From Gemmatimonadales bacterium (GTDB taxonomy: Bacteria; Gemmatimonadota; Gemmatimonadetes; Gemmatimonadales; GWC2-71-9): a stretch of DNA of 10,006 nt. A program made the position numbers and the translations under genes. The stretch is from assembly GCA_013813145.1 (NCBI GenBank), contig JACCSE010000360.1:1-10006 (forward strand), written 5' to 3'. Shown piece by piece: positions 1 to 9,010 of the stretch; position 1 is the first letter of the stretch; every line of letters begins with the position of its first letter. Below the pieces are notes generated by a model. The model saw only the letters and a list, made by a program, of their open reading frames with translations. It was not told the DNA's origin and made no database searches.

Positions 1-475
1 GCTCGCGACGGCGCATGACATCCTCGCCACCATCGCGTTCATCGGCGTCGTGCATCTCGAGGTGAGTCTCACCGTGGTCGCGGCGGTGCTCTCGATGGTC
101 GGCTACTCGCTCAACGACACGATCATCATCTTCGACCGGGTCCGGGAAAATCTGCACAAGTACAAGCGCGAGAGCTTCGAGCAGATCCTCAACCGCTCGA
201 TCAACGAGACGCTGCCCCGCAGCATCCTGACCCACGGGACCTCGCTCGCCACGCTGCTGGCACTCGCCATCTTCGGCGGCGAGGTGATCCGGCCGTTCGC
301 GCTGGTGATGTTCTTCGGCATCTTCACCGGCACCTTTTCTTCGATCTACATCGCCTCGCCGGTGCTGATGGCCATCGAGAAGCGCTGGCCGGGACCCGCC
401 GCGCGCGGGCACCTGACACCACCACCCGAGCGACCCGTGACGCCGGCAACCCGCAAGGCACAGCCCGTGGGCTGA
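1..475 (+). CDS. secF: Protein translocase subunit SecF, C-terminal part (5' end outside window)
   Basis: SecF works with SecD in the inner membrane, where the pair uses the proton gradient to help SecYEG export proteins. Only the last 157 codons are visible; the reading frame is open from base 2. Visible residues 4-8 (AHDIL), 34-50 (GYSLNDTIIIFDRVREN) and 71-80 (LPRSILTHGT) are characteristic SecF/SecD-family signatures from the C-terminal membrane half. Hydrophobic stretches at about 8-18, 22-36, 82-92 and 97-122 of the visible part fit transmembrane helices. After a final hydrophobic segment the protein ends in a Pro/Arg-rich, probably cytoplasmic tail of about 27 residues. The stop (TGA 473-475) lies 13 nt before the tatD start, so the two genes are probably co-transcribed. 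SecD would be expected just upstream. Identity is clear; only the missing N-terminus is unknown. Confidence 0.95.
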   Translation, partial: LATAHDILATIAFIGVVHLEVSLTVVAAVLSMVGYSLNDTIIIFDRVRENLHKYKRESFEQILNRSINETLPRSILTHGTSLATLLALAIFGGEVIRPFALVMFFGIFTGTFSSIYIASPVLMAIEKRWPGPAARGHLTPPPERPVTPATRKAQPVG

Positions 476-488
476 TGCACCCCGTGGC

Positions 489-1259
489 TTGATCGATACC
501 CACTGCCACCTCGCCGATCCGGCCTACGAGCCGGATCGGTCGGAGGTGCTGCGGCGGGCGTGGGAGGCGGGTGTCGAGCACGTCGTCGTCATCGGCGAAT
601 CCCCCGACGCGTCCGATCGGGCGCTCGCCCTCGCCGGAGCCGAGCCCCGGCTGTCCACGACCGCGGGCGTGCACCCCCACGATGCCCGCACCTGGTCTCC
701 CCAGGTAGCCGCATGGCTGCGCGAGCGGCTCCACCACCCGCGCGTCGTCGCCGCGGGCGAGATAGGGCTGGACTACCACTACGACCACTCCCCCCGAGAC
801 CTCCAGCGCGCCGCGTTCGAGCAGCAGCTTGCCCTCGCCGGCGACGCCGGCCGGCCCGCCGTGATCCACGCCCGGGAGGCGGACGACGACGTCGCCGCGG
901 TTCTTGGCGCCCAGCCCCAGGTCACGGCGATCCTGCACTCCTTCAGCGGGGGTCCGGCCCTCTTGCGAGCGGGGCTGGTCCTCCGCCACTATGTGTCGTT
1001 CAGTGGGATGGTCACCTTCAAGAACTGGCGTCTCGACCGAGCCGTCCTCGAGACCCCGCTCGACCGGCTGCTGCTCGAGACCGATGCCCCCTACCTGGCG
1101 CCGGTGCCCCACCGGGGCAAGCGCAACGAGCCGGCGTTCGTCCGCCAGGTGGCGGAGCAGGTCGCCCTGGTTCGCGGGCTGCCGGTGGACGAGCTGATCG
1201 CGGCGACGGGAGCAAACGCGGCGAGAGTGTTTGGACTTAAAGCCTCGATGTCATCCTGA
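489..1259 (+). CDS. tatD: TatD-family metal-dependent hydrolase / DNase
   Basis: A 256-residue TIM-barrel amidohydrolase-type protein of the TatD/YcfH family. Members are cytoplasmic metal-dependent 3'-5' exonucleases linked to DNA repair, although the in vivo substrate is often unclear. The full metal-site pattern is visible: H5 and H7 in DTHCH, E91 in GEIGLDYH, H127 in VIHAR, H150 in ILHSFSG and D199 in LETDAPYL. The length is normal for the family. The start is taken as TTG at 489 because it puts the conserved MIDTHCH at the very N-terminus. No in-frame ATG or GTG lies between it and the upstream codons, and the ATG at 475 is in another frame and stops at once. No strong Shine-Dalgarno is visible, so translation may depend on coupling to secF 13 nt upstream. 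The last codons and the stop lie inside the inverted repeat at 1249-1340, so the C-terminus (about residues 254-256) is repeat-derived. Confidence 0.93.
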   Translation: MIDTHCHLADPAYEPDRSEVLRRAWEAGVEHVVVIGESPDASDRALALAGAEPRLSTTAGVHPHDARTWSPQVAAWLRERLHHPRVVAAGEIGLDYHYDHSPRDLQRAAFEQQLALAGDAGRPAVIHAREADDDVAAVLGAQPQVTAILHSFSGGPALLRAGLVLRHYVSFSGMVTFKNWRLDRAVLETPLDRLLLETDAPYLAPVPHRGKRNEPAFVRQVAEQVALVRGLPVDELIAATGANAARVFGLKASMSS

Positions 1260-1340
1260 GCGACGCGAAGGATCTTGCCCGGGAATGGCTCGAGCGGCGC
1301 GGAGAAGATCCTTCGGTCGCTTCGCTCCCTCAGGATGACA
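1249..1340. repeat. Imperfect palindromic intergenic repeat (TCATCCTGAG family)
   Basis: The left arm (1249-1276) begins TGTCATCCTGAG and ends GAAGGATCTT. The right arm (1305-1340) is its reverse complement: it begins AAGATCCTTC and ends CTCAGGATGACA. The outer 12 and inner 10 bases of the arms pair perfectly. The middle differs, with about 8 extra bases in the right arm, and the loop between arms is about 28 nt. Elements with this TCATCCTGAGCGAAGCGAAGGATCT-like core are, from general knowledge, scattered between genes in many unrelated high-GC bacteria. The transcript could fold into a long hairpin that separates secF-tatD from fhs-ridA-kinase, acting as an attenuator or 3'-end stabiliser. 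It lacks the T-run of a classic terminator. The left arm enters tatD and contains its stop codon. Confidence 0.85.
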
Positions 1341-1386
1341 GGCAAGTTGCCAGAGAGCTCACCGATCACTTCGGAGCCCCCGACCC

Positions 1387-3075
1387 GTGACCGTCACCGC
1401 CCAGCCTTCCGTGCCATCCGACATCGCCATCGCCCAGGCGGCCAAGCTCCGCCCGATCGCGGAGGTCGCGGCCGAGGTTGGCCTCGGCCCCGACGAGATC
1501 CTTCCCTACGGCCGCTACAAGGCCAAGATCAGCGCCGAGGCCATCGCCAAGCGCAAGCCCAAGGGCCGGCTGGTCCTCGTCACCGGGATCAACCCCACGC
1601 CAGCGGGAGAAGGCAAGAGCACCGTGACCGTCGGCGTGAGTCAGGCGCTGCGCCGGTTGGGAAAGAAAGTGGTGGTCGCGATCCGGGAGCCCAGCCTGGG
1701 GCCGGTATTCGGCGTCAAAGGCGGGGCGGCGGGCGGCGGGTACGCCCAGGTGGTCCCGATGGATGAGATCAACCTGCACTTCACCGGCGACTTCCACGCC
1801 ATCACCTCGGCGCACAACCTGCTCGCCGCGATGCTGGACAATCATATGCACCACGGCAACGCGCTCGGCATCGACCCGCGGCGGATCACCTGGCCCCGCA
1901 CGATGGATATGAACGACCGCGCGCTCCGATCCACCGTCATCAGTCTCGGGGGAATCAACGCGGGCCCGGTGCGCGAGGACCGCTTCGTCATCGTGCCGGG
2001 CAGCGAGATCATGGCCATCCTGGCCCTCGCCGGCGATCTGGCCGATCTCGAGGCCCGGATCAGCCGGATCATCGTCGGGCTCACCCGCGACCGGAAGCCG
2101 GTCACCGCGGGCGATCTCAAGGCCGCCGGCGCGATGACGCTGCTGCTCAAGGATGCCATCCTTCCCAATCTGGTGCAGACCCTCGAGGGCGGGCCGGCCC
2201 TGGTCCACTGTGGGCCGTTCGGCAACATCGCCCACGGCTGCAACTCGGTCGCCGCCACCAAGCTCGGTCTGGCGCTCGGCGACATCGTGCTGACCGAGGC
2301 GGGCTTCGGGGCCGATCTCGGAGCGGAAAAGTTCTTCGACATCAAGTGCCGGTTCGCCGGGCTCAAGCCCGAGGCGGCGATCGTGGTGGCCACGGTGCGC
2401 GCGCTCAAGATGAACGGCGGCGTCAAGAAGGAAAACCTGAGCACGCCGGACGTCGCCGCGCTGCAGCGCGGACTGGTCAATCTCGAGGCGCACGTCAAGA
2501 ACGTGCAGAAGTTCGGCGTCCCGGTAGTGGTGGCGCTCAACCGGTTCACCTCCGACAGCGACGAGGAGATCCGCCTGGTCCTCGATGCGGCGGGAGGCTG
2601 GAACGCGCGCGCCGCGTTGAGCGAGGTCTGGGCCCGCGGCGGAGAGGGCGGCGAGGCGGTGGCCGCCGAGGTGCTCGCCGCGCTGGACGAGGGGAAGAGC
2701 GACTTCAAGCCGCTCTACGACGTCGCCCTCCCGATCAAGACGAAAATCGAGACCATCGCGCGCGAGATCTACGGTGCAGCGGGGGTGGATTACCAGGGAC
2801 CGGCCCAGAAGAACATCGCCCTGCTGGAGTCGCTGGGGTTGGGTGGCACCCCGGTCTGCATGGCCAAGACCCAGTACTCCTTCAGCGACGACCCGACCAA
2901 GCTGGGCCGGCCGCAGGGCTTCCGGCTCACCATCCGGGACGTCTACGCATCGGCGGGCGCGGGCTTCGTCGTCGCGCTCGCCGGCGACATCATGACGATG
3001 CCCGGCCTCTCCAAGACCCCGGCCGCCGAGTCGATCCGGGTCCACCCCGATGGAACCATCGAGGGCCTCTTCTGA
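1387..3075 (+). CDS. fhs: Formate-tetrahydrofolate ligase (10-formyl-THF synthetase)
   Basis: Fhs joins formate to tetrahydrofolate with ATP to give 10-formyl-THF, feeding purine and formyl-Met synthesis; it can also run in acetogenic or glycine-linked one-carbon pathways. The protein has 562 residues, the usual length (about 555-560). Signatures along it are the ATP-binding loop NPTPAGEGKST (69-79), REPSLGPVFGVKGGAAGGG (100-118), FTGDFHAITSAHN (132-144), the RTMDMNDRALR segment (171-181), CGPFGNIAHGCNSVAAT, TEAGFGADLGAEKFFDIKCR and the C-terminal GRPQGF and GDIMTMPGLSKTP segments. The start is GTG at 1387, with GGAG at 1373-1376 ten bases upstream; the frame before it enters the repeat region. 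The stop overlaps the ridA ATG by one base (TGATG), indicating translational coupling. All expected motifs are intact, so the enzyme should be functional. Confidence 0.97.
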   Translation: MTVTAQPSVPSDIAIAQAAKLRPIAEVAAEVGLGPDEILPYGRYKAKISAEAIAKRKPKGRLVLVTGINPTPAGEGKSTVTVGVSQALRRLGKKVVVAIREPSLGPVFGVKGGAAGGGYAQVVPMDEINLHFTGDFHAITSAHNLLAAMLDNHMHHGNALGIDPRRITWPRTMDMNDRALRSTVISLGGINAGPVREDRFVIVPGSEIMAILALAGDLADLEARISRIIVGLTRDRKPVTAGDLKAAGAMTLLLKDAILPNLVQTLEGGPALVHCGPFGNIAHGCNSVAATKLGLALGDIVLTEAGFGADLGAEKFFDIKCRFAGLKPEAAIVVATVRALKMNGGVKKENLSTPDVAALQRGLVNLEAHVKNVQKFGVPVVVALNRFTSDSDEEIRLVLDAAGGWNARAALSEVWARGGEGGEAVAAEVLAALDEGKSDFKPLYDVALPIKTKIETIAREIYGAAGVDYQGPAQKNIALLESLGLGGTPVCMAKTQYSFSDDPTKLGRPQGFRLTIRDVYASAGAGFVVALAGDIMTMPGLSKTPAAESIRVHPDGTIEGLF

Positions 3076-3466
3076 TGGAGATCGCACCGCTCTCCACGTC
3101 CGGTGCGCCCCGCGCCATCGGTCCCTACAGCCAGGGCATCCGCGCCGGCGGCTTCCTCTTCACCGCTGGCCAGGTCGGTTTCGATCCCGCCAGCGGCGAG
3201 CTGGTGGACGGCGGCATCGCCGAGCAGACCGAGCGAGTGCTGGAGAACCTCCGCGCCATCCTCGAGGCCGCCGGCTCGACCTTCTCTCGAGTAGTGAAGA
3301 CTACGGTGTTCCTGGTGGACATGGCCGACTTCGCCGCCATGAACGAGGTCTACGCCCGCGTGTTCGGCGAGCATCGGCCCGCCCGCTCCACGGTCGCGGT
3401 CGCCGCGCTGCCGCGGGGCGCCCGGGTCGAGATCGAAGCCATCGCGGCGGTGGACTCCGATGCCCG

Positions 3467-3470
<4 letters not shown>
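3075..3470 (+). CDS. ridA: RidA family reactive enamine/imine deaminase
   Basis: RidA (YjgF/YER057c/UK114) proteins are small cytoplasmic trimers that hydrolyse reactive 2-aminoacrylate and related enamines/imines, protecting PLP enzymes. The protein has 131 residues, typical for the family. Visible signatures are IGPYSQG (15-21), FTAGQVGFDP (29-38), VKTTVFLVDMADF (74-86) and PARSTVAVAALPRGARVEIEAIA. R104 and E119 align with E. coli R105 and E120, the residues that mark catalytically active RidA. The ATG at 3075 overlaps the fhs stop by one base, and the ridA stop overlaps the following kinase GTG by four bases. Known RidA targets of protection include serine hydroxymethyltransferase, a one-carbon enzyme, so linkage to fhs is metabolically sensible; that functional link is inference. 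Paralogues with other Rid activities exist, so the exact substrate is uncertain. Confidence 0.92.
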
Positions 3471-6250
<2,780 letters not shown>

Positions 6251-6276
6251 TGTCGCGAGCTCGAGTTCGGTTCGGA

Positions 6277-6282
6277 TATACT
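6277..6282 (+). promoter_or_regulatory. Possible -10 element upstream of the selenocysteine tRNA
   Basis: TATACT at 6277-6282 closely resembles the sigma-70 -10 consensus and is AT-rich in an otherwise GC-rich sequence. It lies 27 bases after the kinase stop and 71 bases before the tRNA 5' end, so a transcript from here would carry a leader of about 60 nt removed by RNase P. No convincing -35 box is found 16-18 bases upstream, which weakens the call. The rest of the non-coding stretch 6251-6352 shows no clear terminator for the kinase gene and no further gene that I can recognise. Confidence 0.35.
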
Positions 6283-6352
6283 TGGGATGGACATGCCCTT
6301 ACCGCGTGGCGAGTAGGGGGTTGGGTCCCGTGAAAGAGCCTCGGTACCTGAA

Positions 6353-6450
6353 GGGAGTGGATATGGCCTGGTGGCCATGCCGGTCTTCAAAACCGCGATG
6401 GAGACGCCTCCGGCGGCTCCGGTGAGTTCGATCCTCACACGCTCCCGCCA
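6353..6450 (+). tRNA. selC: tRNA-Sec (selenocysteine), anticodon UCA
   Basis: This 98-nt tRNA is charged with serine and converted to selenocysteinyl-tRNA, which SelB delivers to UGA codons. Anticodon TCA is at 6387-6389 in the loop CTTCAAA (6385-6391). Diagnostic features are a 6-bp D stem (6363-6368 with 6373-6378) closing a 4-nt loop, and a long variable arm (6400-6408 with 6412-6420, 3-nt loop, one A/G mismatch). The T arm is GTGAG/CTCAC around TTCGATC (6427-6433), the discriminator is G (6447), and CCA is encoded (6448-6450). The acceptor 6353-6359 pairs with 6440-6446; the eighth position expected in bacterial tRNA-Sec is a G6360/A6439 mismatch. The outermost anticodon-stem pair (C6380/C6396) is also mismatched. 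A suppressor tRNA-Ser is the main alternative, but the 6-bp D stem and arm size favour tRNA-Sec strongly. Confidence 0.9.
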
Positions 6451-6478
6451 CCCGCGGCCGGCCGCGTTCCGCTGCCTG

Positions 6479-6928
6479 ATGCTGGTCGGGGTGGCTGTCC
6501 TCCTCGGGCCGCGGGCCACCGCCGCTCAAGACACCCTGCAGATCGCCCCCATAGCCGATTCGCTGATTCGGCCGATCAGTCCCATGGGCGCCTTCTGGCG
6601 CTCGTTCCTTCTGCCCGGATGGGGCCAAGCCCGGCTCAACCGCAAACTGACCGGAGGTATATTCGTGGCATGGGAGGGGGTCACCCTGGGCATGAGCCTC
6701 AAGACCCGGCACGAGCTCGGATATCTTCGCCGTACCGGGTCGGAACGGGCCGAGAACAAGCGCCGGGAGCACGAGGATTGGATCGTCCTGCTGGTGTTCA
6801 ACCATCTGTTCTCCGGACTCGAGGCCTACGTCTCCGCTCATCTCGCTGACTTTCCCGGTGACCTCCGGCTCGAGGCGGTGCCTGGCGGTATCGGCGGCTC
6901 GGTCTCCATCCCCATCCGCATCCGATGA
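6479..6928 (+). CDS. Small exported DUF5683-like protein, function unknown
   Basis: With the ATG at 6479 the protein has 149 residues. It opens with a hydrophobic segment (MLVGVAVLLG) and an Ala-rich possible cleavage site near residues 13-17 (ATAAQ), suggesting export. The segment 35-50 (PMGAFWRSFLLPGWGQ) followed by NRKLTGGIFVAWEG resembles the DUF5683 family, whose members carry a PGxGQ motif next to hydrophobic helices; their function is unknown. A charged stretch (about 83-101) and another hydrophobic stretch (102-114) follow, then the soluble C-terminus. The start is uncertain: no Shine-Dalgarno precedes ATG 6479, and this start leaves the signal peptide without a positively charged N-region. 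An in-frame GTG at 6422 would add RSRHPRP-type basic residues but would begin inside the tRNA T arm. The frame is open even further back through the tRNA, which is not evidence of coding. The stop overlaps the murI ATG (ATGA). Confidence 0.72.
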   Translation: MLVGVAVLLGPRATAAQDTLQIAPIADSLIRPISPMGAFWRSFLLPGWGQARLNRKLTGGIFVAWEGVTLGMSLKTRHELGYLRRTGSERAENKRREHEDWIVLLVFNHLFSGLEAYVSAHLADFPGDLRLEAVPGGIGGSVSIPIRIR

Positions 6929-7725
6929 ACCAGGCCCCTATCGGGATCTTCGATTCGGGAATCGGCGGCCTCACCGTGGCGCGGGCGGTGTACCATCGCT
7001 TACCGGGCGAATCGACGGTCTATTTCGGTGACACCGCCCGCGTCCCCTACGGTCCCAAGTCGCCCGAGACCGTCCGGCGGTACAGCCTGGAGATCCTGCA
7101 CTGGCTGCTCGACCAGGGAGTGAAAGCGGTCGTGATCGCGTGCAATACCAGCACCGCGCACGCCCTGGAGGCGCTGCAGAGCGAGTCGCCGGTGCCGGTC
7201 ATCGGCGTAATCGAGCCCGGGGCGCGCGCCGCCGCGGGAGCGGGCCGCGGAGGTCCGGTCGGCGTGATCGGTACTGCCGGGACCATCGCGAGTGGTGCCT
7301 ACGCCCGAGCGATCCGCCGGGTCCGTCCGGGAACGCAGGTGGAGCAGCGGGCCTGCCCGCTCTTCGTCCCGTTAGTGGAGGAGGGGTGGTTCGAGCATCC
7401 GGCCGCCGAGCTGATCGCCCGGGAGTACCTCGCGCCGCTCCGGGAGACCGGGGTGGATGCTCTGGTGCTGGGGTGCACTCACTATCCGCTGCTGAAGCCG
7501 CTGCTCCAGCGGGTGATGGGTGACGACGTGCGGCTGATCGACAGCGGCGAGGAGACGGCGTCGGCGGTGGCGGCCGTCCTCGAGGCCGAAGGAATCACCG
7601 CCCCGCCCGGCACGGAGCCGCGCCACCGCTTCGCCGTGAGCGACGACGAAGCGCGCTTCCTCCACGTCGGTTCCCGCTTCATCGGAGAGCGGCTCGACGC
7701 CGCCGAGCTGGTCGCGGTGGATTGA
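6925..7725 (+). CDS. murI: Glutamate racemase
   Basis: MurI is a cofactor-independent cytoplasmic enzyme that converts L-glutamate to D-glutamate for peptidoglycan synthesis. The 266-residue length is typical. Visible signatures are IGIFDSGIGGLTV (6-18; D10 and S11 contact substrate), the YFGDTARVPYG segment (33-43), IACNTSTA (71-78) with catalytic C73, and LGCTHYPLL (182-190) with catalytic C184. Both cysteines of the two-base mechanism are present, so the enzyme should be active. The ATG at 6925 overlaps the preceding stop by four bases, suggesting coupled translation with the small exported protein and co-transcription from the region of the selC promoter. The gene ends 13 nt before the end of the convergent phosphoesterase gene, with no hairpin terminator that I can see between them. 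Confidence 0.96.
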   Translation: MNQAPIGIFDSGIGGLTVARAVYHRLPGESTVYFGDTARVPYGPKSPETVRRYSLEILHWLLDQGVKAVVIACNTSTAHALEALQSESPVPVIGVIEPGARAAAGAGRGGPVGVIGTAGTIASGAYARAIRRVRPGTQVEQRACPLFVPLVEEGWFEHPAAELIAREYLAPLRETGVDALVLGCTHYPLLKPLLQRVMGDDVRLIDSGEETASAVAAVLEAEGITAPPGTEPRHRFAVSDDEARFLHVGSRFIGERLDAAELVAVD

Positions 7726-7738
7726 GGTCCTGCGCTGC

Positions 7739-8479
7739 TCAGGATGCCGTAGGGGAGAACCGCCGCAGCTCGGCTCCCGCCGCCGTCGCCACCGCGTAGC
7801 GGTAGCCGTCGAACCAGGCGCCCGGGTTGAGATACTCGCCGCCGCCCGCGGTGCGCATCGTCGCCGACTGGTGGGTGTGCCCCATGACGACGAGCCCCAG
7901 GTCCGGCTCCCGCGCCATCAGCCGCTCGGCCCACTGGCGTTGTCGCTCGGCGGCGAGAGCGAGCTTCGCCTCGTCGTAGGTATGGTCGCCAAGGTGCGGG
8001 CTCAGCAGCTCCACCAGCCGGAGCCCGATCTCGGGATGAAGCGTCCGGTACACCGCCGACGTCGCGCGGTGGTTGATGATCCGGTGCAGCAGCGCCGCGC
8101 GCCGGTTTGCCTCGGTGAGGCCGTCTCCGTGGATCGCGGCCACCTGCCGGTCGCCGACCCGAAAGCTGAGGCGGTGGGGGTCGAAGCGCACTCCGAGGTC
8201 CCGCTGCCAGAAGTCCCCGCCCCAGCGGTCGTGATTGCCCCCCACCATGAGGACCGGCATCCGGCGGGCCAGCCGGGCCAGCGCCGCGGCCACGTGGAAC
8301 CCGCGACGGGGGATCACGCGGCGGTAGGAGTACCAGAAATCGAAGAGATCGCCGTTGACGAGGAGGCAGTCGCCCTGGTCGGGCACCGCCTCGAAAAACG
8401 CAAGCAGCGCCTCCTCGATTCCGGGTGGCGTCACGCCAAGGTGGGCGTCGGAGACGACGACGAGCGCGTGGCCCAGCAC
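7739..8479 (-). CDS. lpxH: LpxH-like UDP-2,3-diacylglucosamine diphosphatase / calcineurin-type phosphoesterase
   Basis: This 246-residue metallophosphoesterase resembles LpxH, which cleaves UDP-2,3-diacylglucosamine to lipid X and UMP in lipid A synthesis at the cytoplasmic face of the inner membrane. The metal motifs are complete: SDAHLG (10-15; D11, H13), NGDLFDFW (42-49; D44), GGNHD (80-84; N82, H83), HGDG (117-120) and GHTH (200-203). The NGDLFDFW form and the size point to the LpxH branch rather than a general phosphoesterase, but related LpxH-like paralogues of unproven substrate exist. The start is assigned to GTG at 8479-8477, immediately before the first beta strand. No good Shine-Dalgarno precedes it; a GGAG lies about 19 bases upstream, so a rarer start (ATT or ATC) a few codons earlier cannot be excluded. 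The open frame continues far upstream, but only as antisense to the thioesterase and HEAT genes. Confidence 0.85.
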   Translation of the reverse strand: MLGHALVVVSDAHLGVTPPGIEEALLAFFEAVPDQGDCLLVNGDLFDFWYSYRRVIPRRGFHVAAALARLARRMPVLMVGGNHDRWGGDFWQRDLGVRFDPHRLSFRVGDRQVAAIHGDGLTEANRRAALLHRIINHRATSAVYRTLHPEIGLRLVELLSPHLGDHTYDEAKLALAAERQRQWAERLMAREPDLGLVVMGHTHQSATMRTAGGGEYLNPGAWFDGYRYAVATAAGAELRRFSPTAS

Positions 8480-8539
8480 GGCGCCAAAGATAATGTGACT
8501 CCGCCGCCGTCCCGAGCGTCTATCTCTCGTGAGGCCCCC
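8480..8539. promoter_or_regulatory. Divergent intergenic region between phosphoesterase and thioesterase genes
   Basis: These 60 bases must hold the start signals of both divergent genes. GATAAT at 8489-8494 is a fair -10 match for the + strand, 45 bases before the thioesterase ATG, but no recognisable -35 lies at the right distance; that position falls inside the phosphoesterase coding sequence. A GAGG (8531-8534) five bases before ATG 8540 is a good ribosome binding site for the thioesterase. I see no operator-like inverted repeat. Confidence 0.4.
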
Positions 8540-9010
8540 ATGGCCAGCCCCGATATCTCGGAGATCCCAATCCGGGTCAATTATTCCGAGACCGATCAGA
8601 TGGGGGTCGTCTACCACGCCCGGTACCTGGTCTGGCTGGACATCGCCCGCACCGAGCATCTGCGGGCCGGTGGCATGAGCTATCGCGATCTCGAGGCGGC
8701 TGGCCTCCGGCTGGCCGTCGGCGAGGTCGCTCTGCGCTATCGCCTGCCGGCCCGCTTCGACGACCCGCTCCGGGTCCGCTGCTGGGTACGGGAGGTGGCA
8801 TCCCGCCGGGTGGATTTCGGCTACGCCGTCGAGCATGCCGGGGACGACCGGCTGCTCGCCACCGCGTTCACCTCGCTCCTGGCGCTGGACCGCTCGATGA
8901 AACTCACCCGGCTGCCCGACGCCGTCCGCCGGACTCTCCGCGCCGTACCGGACCCGGTGCGGCTGCAACTGACGACCGGGCCTGGAAGGACTCGCCTCGA
9001 TGAGTCGTAG
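8540..9010 (+). CDS. YbgC/FcbC-type acyl-CoA thioesterase (hot-dog fold)
   Basis: A 156-residue cytoplasmic hot-dog protein of the 4-hydroxybenzoyl-CoA thioesterase (4HBT) family, which hydrolyses acyl-CoA or acyl-ACP thioesters. The N-terminal signature YSETDQMGVVYHARYLVW (15-32) holds the family's active-site Asp (D19) and the conserved HARYLVWLD segment. A second block, VGEVALRYRLPARFDDPLRV (about 62-81), matches the hot-dog strand region. The usual family length is 130-150, so the last 15-20 residues are a small extension. The start is ATG 8540 with GAGG five bases upstream; upstream in-frame sequence is only antisense to the phosphoesterase gene. YbgC proteins often sit next to tol-pal genes, but here the partner is a HEAT-repeat gene. 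The substrate cannot be told from sequence. Confidence 0.9.
   Translation: MASPDISEIPIRVNYSETDQMGVVYHARYLVWLDIARTEHLRAGGMSYRDLEAAGLRLAVGEVALRYRLPARFDDPLRVRCWVREVASRRVDFGYAVEHAGDDRLLATAFTSLLALDRSMKLTRLPDAVRRTLRAVPDPVRLQLTTGPGRTRLDES

Noticed and set aside
1366..3087. A 573-codon open frame on the minus strand opposite fhs
   Set aside because: It is the antisense shadow of a strongly conserved fhs gene in GC-rich DNA. Its translation is low-complexity, rich in Arg/Asp/Gly/His, and matches no family that I recognise.
3050..3466. N-terminal extension of the kinase frame across ridA
   Set aside because: This part is an out-of-frame reading of ridA, rich in Arg/Gly/His. The GTG at 3467 overlapping the ridA stop is a natural start directly before the first PAS domain.
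6284..6352. Possible small RNA or terminator hairpin between the kinase and selC
   Set aside because: GGG and CCC runs are present, but no stem longer than about 4-5 clean pairs and no T-run could be found by eye, so there is not enough to call a feature.
6299..6841. A 180-codon minus-strand frame across selC and the small exported protein gene
   Set aside because: It runs antisense through a tRNA with clear secondary structure and through a recognisable plus-strand gene, and it has no family resemblance.
7871..8539. N-terminal extension of the thioesterase frame
   Set aside because: It is antisense to the phosphoesterase gene. The hot-dog domain begins just after ATG 8540, which has its own ribosome binding site.
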